Source of the DNA: Euborellia annulipes
Taxonomy: Eukaryota; Arthropoda; Insecta; Dermaptera; Anisolabididae
Direction: 5' to 3'
Assembly (NCBI GenBank): GCA_023213315.1
Contig: JAKCPI010002633.1
Location: forward strand, 62,001 to 126,000
Length of the DNA: 64,000 bases
Positions 54,165 through 64,000 of this stretch are shown here, one piece after another. The notes under the pieces are model-generated. The model ran no database searches, had not been told where the DNA came from, and was given only the letters and a program-made list of their open reading frames with translations. The stretch's first letter is position 1; the number at the start of each line of letters is the position of its first letter. A program made the position numbers and the translations under genes.

Positions 54165-54505
54165 TTAATTAGGAACCGACTGAATATTCGGTTTCGGTTA
54201 CTGTTTCTGCCAGTTTCGGTCAAAAATCCCGGTTTCGGCCAAAAAGTAGCCGAAACCTGAGTCTGAAAAAAGATGGGATGAGACTCGCATGCAAAAAAAA
54301 AGTCACATGATTGCACTTGAGGGAGAAAAAAATTTAGTCTCCCTTAAAAAAAAGGTAAAATAATTTTCACGGGAGGGGAAAAAAATTTAAAAAAAAAAAA
54401 TAGGTAAAATGATATGAATTTTTTTATAGGAAATATAAGTTTCGGTTTCGGCCGAAACTAAGATTGAGGCCGAATATTCGGTTTCTCGAATATTATAGGC
54501 CTATA
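54165..54505. mobile_element. Inverted-repeat element with CCGAATATTCGG motifs
   Basis: Left side GGAACCGACTGAATATTCGG, CGGTTTCGGCC; right side GTTTCGGTTTCGGCCGAAAC, GGCCGAATATTCGGTTTC. Arrays of GAATATTC and CGAAACC near both ends are typical of some animal hAT-like elements. No TSD could be fixed. Confidence 0.5.
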
Positions 54506-56689
54506 TGAAGAATATGGAAATACCATCTCAACCAAAAAATAAAACCTAATAAATAAATATTAATAATAAATTTTATTTTTTATATTTATATGTTGAGACA
54601 AAGACAAGTCATATTTTTGAATAGCCTGCTTCAAAAACGCTTGAAGCATTTAAGATAATGAGTATGTATGTAAATGAACAAACAACTCATTCCATCATGT
54701 CTCTCGTTAAGACATCTTCCAAAATGAAATTCATTTGCTTTCTTTTCAATGTTAATTTATTATACTTTTGACGGAGAATGGTCATTAAATAAAAATTGTT
54801 TGCCAATGAGCATATGTATAGAAAATGTTTATTAAATATTTAGGAAATCTGCCAATAGAAAAAGAATTTCAATAAAAATATCATTTTCAAATTTTTAATA
54901 TATTTTACGATTTGTAATCCTCAGATTTATGAAGTTTTTTTTTTTTAATTGCATAAAATTAAAAAATTAAGATTTTTTTCATTTTATTAAAATTTTAGGC
55001 CAATTGCAAGCTGCCAAGGATGAAATGAAAAGTGTATATCTTTTGCTTGCAACCCCACCACCTGAATTAAACATAAACAACCACAAAAACAACGATATTC
55101 ATTTTAAGTTATTTTTTCTAGATTTAGCAAAATTTTTAAAAGTAAATTTCTTTGGTGACATAAAAAATCAGGGGCAATAAAAAAATATTTTCAAAAAAAA
55201 GGAGGAGGGGGTTAGGTTTAGTCAGAAAAAAATAAATGACTTGGGAAAAGTAAAAAAAAAAAAAAGAAAATTGAAAAATTTCAATAAAATTTACAAAATA
55301 TTTGATGACACAAAATGTCAGAGAAAAATTAGGTGTAAATGACGAAAATCATAGAGCAACCAATATTGGAATAAAACATTAAATTAAACCTCGGATGGGT
55401 TATTCCGAGGGTTGAACGTCCCCCAGTAGCCATCGCTATATAAAAAAAAAAAAACGTATAGATTCAAACCCATAAATGGCCTCAGTAGCTGAAAGGGCAA
55501 AATTTAAAAAAATACTAAATTTTAGGCCCACTTTACCCAATAATATTCAGAAAAAACTTTCAAAGAAATTTAGAATAAATCGGAAAAAAAAGTTTACGAA
55601 TTGTTACCGCTAGGATTTTACTTATTTATTATTTAATTACAAATATACAGTAGTGTTTGATCACCAATCTATAAAATCTACAGACACAAAAAAAATTTCA
55701 ATTAATAAATGAAAATGAAAAATTTTAAGTTGGTTGTTGCTAAGTGAGAGAATACAAATAATTCCGTTTTGATTAAGTAAAACAAAAATTCTCATTTATT
55801 TTTTATATATAATTTAGAAAAAATGGATTAAAAGAGATTTATTTTTGTGTAAAAAAAAAAAAATAAAATATTCCTCATTATTTTTTAATGTTAATTAAGA
55901 ATGCTAAAAACATTTCATGGATTAATTTGTTCATTAAGCTTAAAAGAAAAAAAAATAAATATTTAAGTATTTTGAATGTAGCTTTTGAAAAGTTTTTAAG
56001 CGTATTGATTAATTGATGATATTTTACCCCTTTATGGAGAAAGAGAGGATTATTCCATGTAAAGTATCCTAATATAATGGTCAGAGTAGACCAGTCCTCG
56101 TGTCTAATCAGGACCAGGGACAACGATTCGCCCTTTATGTCGACAAACAGCCAAAACACTTCAATGTCAGACTTAGAAAGGGGAAAAGGGCTTTATGCAG
56201 ACAACATAGCGCTTTCCCATTGACAGCAAAGCATACATTAAATAAGCTTAGGGCTATAGCTTTACAAGAGGAAGGGAGTAAATTGTTCATCTATTTATGA
56301 TGAGTTAAATGGACGTATTCTTCAAGGACAAGTACCCTCCTTTGCTTCTTCCTTTGACAGGAGACGATGACTCAAAAAAAAGGGAAATGTCTAGCAAAGT
56401 TAATTTCAGTTTAAGACAGATGAGAAATTAAAATAAATATAGTCTTCTTCATTGGTTTCATACTAAATTTAATGACGATTATTTCATGGCTTCCTGAATT
56501 ATATAAAATATGATAGAATAATTATATACCTTTTAGTCAGTGAATGAATAAATTCAATGAATGGAAAAATAATTATATACCTTTCTTTACATTTTGAAAA
56601 AATTTAAAAGGCACTTGCTAAATACAAAAGAGCTACGTTAAAATTCACCAGATAGATTTCCCGTATTTTATTTTTATAAAATTATACCT
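54506..56689. other. Unassigned intron
   Basis: 55385-55515 holds a decayed SINE-like piece (CCTCGGATGGGTTATTCC, AAATGGCCTCAGTAGC). 56085-56280 is less AT-rich and unique (CAGGACCAGGGACAACG, CATAGCGCTTTCCCATTGAC), possibly conserved non-coding. The rest is plain. Confidence 0.4.
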
Positions 56690-56740
56690 CTAGCACAAGA
56701 GGCAGAAACTCTACCACTGAGCCATGGCCCAAGGGCCGAG
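56690..56740 (-). repeat. tRNA-like fragment
   Basis: Minus strand: GGGCCATGGCTCAGTGGTAG then AGTTTCTGCCTCTTGTGC, a tRNA-like 5' half with A-box TGGCTCAGTGG and an anticodon-arm-like stretch. The T arm is missing, so it is a SINE head or tRNA pseudogene. Confidence 0.5.
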
Positions 56741-56794
56741 GAAATAATATTATAATGGCGGAATTTTAAATCGTTAAAGTAAATAAGTAATTAA

Positions 56795-56880
56795 CATGGG
56801 CGTAACTAGAGAATTTGGCTGGGGGGCATGGGACCAGCCGTCCTGGGGGAGGGGGCAGGCACCCCCTAGTTACGCCCATG
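56795..56880. mobile_element. hAT MITE, shortest copy
   Basis: 86 bp. CATGGGCGTAACTAG to CTAGTTACGCCCATG, perfect. Duplications GTAATTAA / ATAATTAA (7 of 8). Confidence 0.88.
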
Positions 56881-57250
56881 ATAATTAACTACAATAATTA
56901 ACTGCACTACATTCATATATGTAGTGAACTGTTAATATTTGAACCGCGTGTAATTTGGGGTTCATTATTTATTTAATAGCTATTTAAATATATTATACAA
57001 TGGTAATTAGGGAGAGACCATATATAAATGACAATAAGATAGGAGGCTATATAAGTCTTTTAAGGTCTATTCAAGAGATTTTAAGTGAATATAATAATAA
57101 GAGAAGAACGTTTATTAATGTAAGATAGTGGTGAGGGCCGGAGACTATTCAAGGGTAGGGGGGCAGCAACTTCCCCCCCCCCCCCCTTTACAAAGTCTTG
57201 GAAAAAATTTAAAAAATAATTTATTTTTAGTTTATGCAACTATTTAGTTT

Positions 57251-57490
57251 GACCTCGGGCTTGGTGTAGTTGGTAGCGCGCTTGCCTTGTATACCAAGGG
57301 TCGAGGGTTCGGTTTATTTAAAACATTTGGATACTAAATGGCTTAAATAAGAATGCCTGGACCACAAATAAATATATATTCAAATATCGGTTTTCGTATT
57401 AAGTCTTATATGGCCTGAGTTGCCGAAAAGACTGTGTGAATGTGTGAGTGTGAATGAGAAAAAAAAGTGGGTGTTAAAAAAAAAAAAAAA
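57251..57490 (+). mobile_element. tRNA-SINE copy with B-box deletion
   Basis: Head GACCTCGGGCTTGGTGTAG, then GGGTTCGG joined straight to TTTATTTAAA: about 20 bp (CAGGCAGTCC region) are missing. Tail GTTGCCGAAAAGACTG. Duplications AACTATTTAGTTT / AACTAGTTAGTTT. Confidence 0.85.
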
Positions 57491-57503
57491 AAAAAACTAG
57501 TTA

Positions 57504-60214
57504 GTTTTTGAATTGGATACTATCCTCAACAAAAGTTACTGTCATATTTTTTTCAAAATCACAGGTTGTCAAAGGTGGTTGATATTCTATTGTAAAAGGT
57601 CATCGGTAATAATTGGAAAACGAAAAATAAAAAAAAAATTGTTGAAAGTCTAATGACCGGAAAATTGGGAGTGCTAAAGACTTTCTGGGATCCACACCTA
57701 CTATTTCTAATTTTTAAAATATTTTTTTTTTTTAAGAGATGAAAAGGAAATAAAAATATTCCTTATTATCTCTGTTCCCCGTGGTAAAAAAAAAAATTGC
57801 CTACTTATCGACTTATTGTACAGACTGGGAGTGATTTAACTGAGACACTCCCCGTGAAAATGTCATTTTGTCATGTAGGATGAAATATGAAAGCGCAAAA
57901 AAAAAAAAAAACTTCAAATAAACGTCAGTTATGAAGAGGAAAAAATCGAGTTTACTTTTTATTTTTAAACTCAATCAAATCTTTGTTAAAAATCTAATTA
58001 AACGTATTATATAAACGGATTTTTAAAATTCCGTATAAGGTCGAGATGATGGCGTAGTGGTATAATTTGTATCCAGAAAAATATAGTTGGGAGTGAATAT
58101 TTATGAATTAAACATGTATGTTATTAGTCTGTAATATTATAATTTTGATTTATGACTTTCCTAAGTACAAATGAATTAAATAAAAGACTTGTTAAAGAAT
58201 TAAAAAAAAAACTTGAATAAACAGGTCGTTCACATTTTAATTTTTAAAAGCGAAATAGTGTTAAAAAAGGAACAAAACCCTAGGAATATTCATTTGGCAG
58301 TGGAGTATTTATGTGATGTCAAGTCATCGGAGTCTTATAGTGTCCAAAAAACAGCCAAGGTTCATCCAAACTCGCGAAATAATAAATTAAGGGAGCTTTG
58401 ACCATTCCGCACTGAGGGGTAATCGCTACCAACCAAGATGGTATAAAAAAAAACCGAATTTTGATAAGAATTGATAAATCTAGTTGAAAATGTGTCCGAA
58501 ATAATACCATACTGATATCATATTCAAATTAATGACTCAAGAAACTCGTTTATTTTAAAAATACCAGGTATATATTATAAAAATATAATTTATTTCAAGT
58601 TTATTTATTCAAGAATTAATTTAAAATTAGCAAACAGACTGCTACTTTTGTTATGGATGAAGAGAACTACTGCATAGATTACAATTAAGATGATATCTCA
58701 GGGATAAGTGAGCATGAGTTGATGTGAGAGTCAGTTAATGTCTTGTCAAACAAACCAAAACCAAGTGTAGGTAAAAAATTAATTAGAAAAACACTTGATA
58801 ATATGTTTCAATTTGTTTATTGGTATAAATACTTGATTGGTATTTTGACAACGTATCAAGCAAGCATTTAAAACCAATAAATAAATTGAATCATTTCGCC
58901 AAATGTTTTTCTAATTAATTCTTTACCTATTTATAATGTTTCAACTAGTCAACGGTTACCAGTCTAGATTCAACTCAATGAGAAAGCTTTATTGGAATAA
59001 ATCGAAAACAGAATTTTTATTTAAGTAATCTTAGTAGCGAAGTTGATAAATGAAGAATGAAAAATCAAAGAAAATTGAATAAGTGACAATGATATTTGAA
59101 AATAACAAAATAAGGGGTTGAAATCGGAGGTAAGAAGCCTAAGCCCAAAATAAATATGCAAAAGAAAAGTGCAAAAAAAATAGGGATTTGCTATCTACAT
59201 TCCAGGGGGGGGGGGTAAAGGGGGTAATTGCCCCCCCCCCCCCCGAGATTTGAGAAAAATATTTGGGGAAAAAATTGTATTTTTAATATAAAATTTTAAA
59301 AATAATTAAAAATTTGATTTGTATATATATATTCTGGTAAACAACTACAGGTTACTGAAAATAAAAAAAAATTGTGTGCTATGCTACCAGTCACACCAGA
59401 TTACCCCCACCCCCCGAGAAACACCTCTGGATCCGCCACTGCTACTCTCCCAAATAAAAATACCCATATTTTAATATATCTACAGATGTGTTTATGCCTC
59501 TAGCATCCGTGATATAGACAAAAGAAAATTTAACAAAAGAAGATAAAAATAAAAAGCCAACCACTGAAGAGGAAGAATATCAGCATTTTATAATTTCTAA
59601 GAGATCCTACATAATTCGCAAATGCAAATTAATGGTTCAAATGAAAAATTTGATTGTGTTTGGTAAAATATAGGGCTAATTTTATTCAAGGAATCACCTA
59701 AGCTTGTAAAAATATTATATTACTAATAAACTAATTTGAATGAATAAGTTAAATAGATATAAAATTTGAAGATGACAGGGAAAATTTCGAAACCTAAAGA
59801 CATATTTTTTATTATTTATATAATGAAAATACGAAGAAGGGAAAATATATTTTATAAGATGACGAAATAATCTTACAAGTAGTAAAAAAAATATATTTCT
59901 AAATATTTAGATTTGCTTGGAAATAAATTAAAAAGGTCACGTAATAATAATAAAAAGAAATGAGGAGATAGAGAGAGATATATTTTATAAATATATATAC
60001 AAATATAAAAGAGCTTTTATGTGACTTTAAAATAATAACATTTTGATATAGACTTTTATATGCAAAATAAGACGCGAGAAAAAAAGGATGCTCGATCTTT
60101 TCTTGCATAAGAAGGGAAACTAGTCTTTCATCTAAACAGTGACTATTGATTCTTTGTTAGTATTTTATGGAAGAGCTCTTCAAGGGTCATACAGACTGGC
60201 TATAACACCTCTCT
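57504..60214. other. Unassigned AT-rich intron
   Basis: 58040-58070 has GATGGCGTAGTGGTATAA, an A-box-like relic. 58767-58932 is a fold-back (AATTAATTAGAAAAACAC / GTTTTTCTAATTAATT). 59200-59245 is a G/C-run pair like 35105. 59380-59401 is a reversed family F 5' tip (CCAGTCACACCAGA). Confidence 0.45.
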
Positions 60215-60430
60215 CTGGTCATATACTACAGGGGCAGCTTTTGAATATTCATGAGACGAAAAAGCCTTAGAGTAGGAGGCGTTCGCGGACAATCAATAAA
60301 AGGGGCACGCACCCTAGGAAAGTGTGCTTATCAGTAAGTAAAGAGAAGGCAAGTTGCAAAGCGAACACGCGAACCGCAGATACCATCACCGACTAGAAGG
60401 GCGTTCTACTGGAAAAACGTCACATCTTAT
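60215..60430. promoter_or_regulatory. Candidate conserved regulatory block
   Basis: GC-richer, non-repetitive stretch with AATATTCATGAGAC, GGCGTTCGCGGACAATCAAT, AAAGGGGCACGCACCC, GCGAACACGCGAACCGC. No open frame or splice context. Lying 6.5 kb upstream of the MBD exon on the gene's strand, it could be an enhancer or alternative first exon region; this is inference only. Confidence 0.3.
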
Positions 60431-61537
60431 ACTGAGCACAAATTAAGGAGTAGCAGACTTTTTTATAGCTCGCAAAAGGAGAAATATTAGACAATGGGGG
60501 TCTAATTAGACAACAATATTTTTCTTTTGTAAAAAAAGCAAATTAAATAAAGCTCTACAAAGAAAGAATATTTATTTATTATACCAATATATCTTGCAAA
60601 TTAATTATAATAGTATTTGTGAAAATACAGTAAGCTGAATGAATGTGAATATAATTCAAGTAAAGTTTTGATCCAACAGAACACCAAAATAACAGTAATA
60701 AACAGAGTAATATAATAACAACGCAAAGCTTATTATTTATTGGATCAAGTCTCATTCTCCCTCTGCTCATCAACAACGTTAGTTGAAAAGATGTTTAATC
60801 GAAGATTAAAGGAGTTCTAATTCAACTCTAAATCAAAATTTTTAAACAGGAATCATACAGGATAATCTCAATATTTATTAGAATTTTTTGGAAATATGTT
60901 TGAATAGAGTTTTTCTTTTTAGTTTTTTTTTAAAGAAAAAAACATTAAGGCACAAAGATCTTTCAGACTAAAATTGTCCATAAAAATATTTGATTAGACA
61001 AATTGCACCCCGTGACTGACTGAATATTCGATTTCAAGAGAAATATAGAAGGGGCACAAGAGACCCAAATTCATAGTCAAATTAAAAATGGTTACAACAA
61101 TCAAGTAAAATTAAAAATGAAGAATGCACCCTCTTTCCTCTCATTAATTAAATTTCTTTTATTGCATATATTTAATATTAACAAAACTATTTTGAATATT
61201 ATAATATTATGGAGGATGGTGAAAGAAAGCAATAAAAAAAAAATATAAACATTTTTTTGCATATTATAAAATTACAACTCTTGAGTGGGGCGAATGAAAC
61301 ATTTAGAAATTATTTCTTTGGTTTATTAACAACACCTTATTTGTCCTACTCAAAAGTCGGTAATTTTATAAAATCAAAATGATTTTTATATTTTTATCCC
61401 TTGCTTTCATTAACTTGTATATTCAAAATAGTTTAGATTAAACACATGAAACAAAAGAAATTTAATTATTTAGGGAAGAGAAAGAATCCATTGTTTATTT
61501 TTAAATTTACTTGATTGTTGTAACGGTTTTTAATTTG
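60431..61537. other. Unassigned AT-rich intron
   Basis: No gene or bounded repeat recognised. Confidence 0.5.
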
Positions 61538-61550
61538 AAACTGGAATGTG

Positions 61551-61686
61551 CCAGATGGCTTAAATAAGAATGCCTGGGCCCCATATATGTATATTAAATC
61601 AATAACGGTTATCGTAAATGTCTTATATGGCCTGAGTTGCCGAAAAGACTGTGTGAATGTGAGTGTGAATGAGAAAAAAAAGTGTG

Positions 61687-61715
<29 letters not shown>
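61551..61715 (+). mobile_element. 5'-truncated tRNA-SINE
   Basis: Starts within the internal hairpin (CCAGATGGCTTAAATAAG) and runs to the poly-A. Perfect duplications AAACTGGAATGTG (61538-61550, 61716-61728) show that the copy was truncated on insertion, as expected for target-primed reverse transcription. Confidence 0.9.
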
Positions 61716-61718
<3 letters not shown>

Positions 61719-61728
61719 CTGGAATGTG

Positions 61729-63245
61729 AGTTTGCATCAATAGAAAATCTCTTAAATGAAATTTTAATGCGGTTGGAATAAATAAATAGGGTAAGAGAAA
61801 GTAAAAAGAATAGCATCTTGTAAAAAGCATTCAAATTTGAATAATGTATAATCCAACAATAAAATTATTTTATAATTGTATAATAAATTATGTTATATTT
61901 ATATCACATATTTCTTTATTCCTCCTTTCCTCTCATCATCATTTTAATATTATATTTTGATTATTGAATATTATTAAATAAAAAAAAGAAGATAAATCAA
62001 TAAAATTGAATAATCTATCAATAAAATGATTTATGTTAAAAAATGTAATTTTATAAAGTAACTTTTCTTACCTAAAATGTTTCGATATGGAATTATCACA
62101 AGTTCACTTTAAATATTATTATATCACTTTAAAATATTAACTAAACACAAAAGATAATTAAAAGAAAAACTAATTAAAATTAAACGTAGTAAATAATCGC
62201 GAAACTTTAGGAGGCAATTCGCACTGAACTCGCATAGCAACTGGGTAGCAACCAAAGAGTATAAGAAGATACGATATACTCTTTGGTAGCAACCACGTAG
62301 CAACTATTTGATGAATTATATGATGGCAAACCTTACAAATAAAAAAATATAATTATAGAAAAAAAATTTGTATTTATAAAATAAAACTTAATTGTAAATA
62401 ATACAAAAAATCATTTCTTTTTTTAATAATTTATTAATATTTTTTTTAATTAAAAGAAAATTAGAAATTACTAAAAAAAGTGATTTTTTTTGTTTCTAAG
62501 TTGGCGACAATTTTATCATATCTTAAGGGGTGATAGAGTGTGTAATTTCAGAAATGTTTTCAATAAAATAGCAAAAAGTAAGTAGATATAATTATTCTAA
62601 TAAATTCTTTCAATAGTAAATGATTAACTAATTAATATTTTTTATCAATTCAAAGTCGAAAGACTTCTCTAACTCATAATTATTAATGCTCTATAAGAAA
62701 AATGGGACGAGCTGGAAAAAAGCCTCATATTGTCAATTCTAAGATCTGAAATAAATTGCGTAAGTATAAAACAAGTAATAAAAAATTATTTGAAAGATAA
62801 TTTTTTGTAATATTTAGATTTCTTTCATCCTATTAACTTTGATTGATTCATGTTAATATTTATAATAGGCTACTAAAAAGTGGAAATATTTTGACATCAT
62901 TGAATGACATCTAATCATTTACGATTCTAAAATTAAATGTGATTCTTTCAGATATATGAAAATGCTGATGTTATTTCAACAACAGTGTTGAGAAAATTAA
63001 CACAGATCGTCATGCAATGTTGACAAGATAAAAAGAGAAAATATTTCTGCACCACGGGAATAGACAGAGAAAGAAGAAGTAAAAGGGGATATATTCAATT
63101 GTCTTAAGAAACCCCAAATGAAATGTAAGAATTTTCTCAAATGATTCTTTTAATAACCCCATTTAGAAGGGGGGCACAATAGATCTAGAAGGTCGCAGTG
63201 AAACACAACGGTTCGAAGCAATCTACAATCAACAACCCCATTTAA
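61729..63245. other. Unassigned AT-rich intron
   Basis: 61790-61806 is a stray GGTAAGAGAAAGTAAA (family F 3' tip). 62230-62310 has a 13-bp stem ACCAAAGAGTATA / TATACTCTTTGGT with GTAGCAAC repeats. Nothing else recognised. Confidence 0.45.
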
Positions 63246-63720
63246 TGTCAAAAATTCGATGTCAAGATTGTCAAGAAGATGGATGCAACATGATCTGTGT
63301 GTGTGTGTCTGTCTGTGAACAAAATATCTCACGAACGAAAAGAACTAGGATGTTGAAATTTTATATTTAAGTTAGGTATCCCTCTGGCACGTGACACGAA
63401 GGTTTTGAACAAAATCGATCAAAGAGTACTAGTACTTTACTTTTTTAGTTTTTTCCGATTTTCTCAAAATTCGCTCCAACGATTTTAATTAAAATTCAAA
63501 AATAGATTATTTTTTTTGATACTCTATAAAATGTATATTCTCAATTATATATTTATATATTGTCGGCATGAGTATAAATCTGCTAAATCCATAACTCAAT
63601 ATTTTTTAGATGCTCTTTACTTTTTAGTATATCAGTGAAATTTTTCGTGAAAATTGTTTGAAGTACACTTTACTGATGTAGTAGTTCAGATTTTTCAAAT
63701 TCATTTTCCGGCTCTTTCTT
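63246..63720 (-). mobile_element. Family F repeat, second subfamily
   Basis: Reverse-oriented: AAAAATTCGATGTCAAG, GAAATTTTATATTTAAG, AAAGAGTACTAGTACTTTAC, TTCTCAAAATTCGCTCC, then CGTGAAAATTGTTTGAAG and CACTTTACTGATGTAG shared with 18086-18545. Confidence 0.7.
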
Positions 63721-64000
63721 CCATAGAGCCAATGTTAAATCCCTATGGGGATATGAGTGTTAATTTCGATTCACAAGGGGGTCGGTCCCCTTTGGAACTT
63801 TTTACACATTTAAAAAATTCGAATTCTTATGAAATTTTGTATTTATTTAGGATTCTCAATTGTGTATAAAATATCCAAATATGAGATTAAAATTTTGAAA
63901 AATAACCATAGTTTATTTCAAGCAGTCAACATTTAAAATGCAAGTTTGAAACTAAGGTGCTATGGGAAACTAATATATCTAGACAAAAAATTTGGTGTAA
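63721..64000. other. Unassigned intron edge
   Basis: 63721-63810 may still belong to the family F second subfamily (GTTAAATCCCTATGGGG resembles GTTAAATCACTATGC at 18540). The rest is featureless. Confidence 0.35.

Larger units (their letters stand above)
53711..64000 (-). other. Partial upstream intron of the MBD5/6-like gene
   Basis: Begins (on the minus strand it ends) at the acceptor before the MBD exon. It needs a phase-1-type junction, since one base of the split codon is in the downstream exon. The donor exon is outside the window or was not recognised. It holds two SINEs, one hAT MITE, an inverted-repeat element with CCGAATATTCGG motifs, a family F copy and one GC-richer unique block near 60.2 kb. 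Confidence 0.65.

Noticed and set aside
56690..56740. A functional tRNA gene
   Set aside because: Only the 5' half is tRNA-like; no T arm or acceptor closure.

Overview
The window is a piece of an AT-rich animal genome. Spliceosomal exons, tRNA-derived SINEs, a LINE with a Jockey/CR1-like reverse transcriptase, hAT-type and TTAA/TA-target MITEs, and many hammerhead-ribozyme repeats point to an invertebrate; I cannot name the species.

Only one host gene is supported, on the minus strand. Positions 53587-53710 are an exon encoding the C-terminal half of an MBD5/MBD6-type methyl-CpG-binding domain (six-banded in flies). Positions 24-237 are the next exon, carrying the conserved basic HKRK patch that follows this domain. 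Both splice boundaries at the join are phase 0 and the frame runs through. Nearly all of the window is therefore one intron of about 53.3 kb (238-53586), plus part of the preceding intron to the right (53711-64000) and the first 23 bases of the following intron.

The intron is a dense, layered mosaic of mobile elements. From left to right it holds: mariner-like MITEs with TA targets (607, 15148, 34875); a 670-bp hairpin-headed repeat, here called family F (2505, 3669, 15010, 17279, 18086, 36895, 38600, 43655, 44367, 63246); a 1-kb hAT-like element holding a near-perfect 767-bp palindrome (5426); a LINE nested in a tRNA-SINE (7598-9527); seven TSD-bounded SINEs in all; seven hAT-type elements with matching 8-bp target duplications (six perfect, one 7/8), one with eight 84-bp tandem units inside; a TTAA MITE family with GGTGCGCG ends (six copies or pieces); and a 1.67-kb TTAA element with a broken transposase-like reading frame (41894).

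The most unusual system is a set of short repeats that each carry a type I hammerhead ribozyme core: CTGANGA, a helix II whose sequence differs but whose pairing is kept, then GAAACGTY. Ten cores are readable, with several relics. At least three units are bounded by target duplications of 13, 16 and 13 (12/13) bp, are 309-389 bp long, and are fold-backs with an inverted arm. Most share a GGCTGC box downstream of the ribozyme. The best cores lie antisense to the host gene. The sense copies have weak helices or, in one case, a substitution at the invariant G8. Helix III is reduced to a palindromic ACGT, so activity probably needs two RNA copies. No Penelope-type reverse transcriptase is seen here, so these units look non-autonomous.
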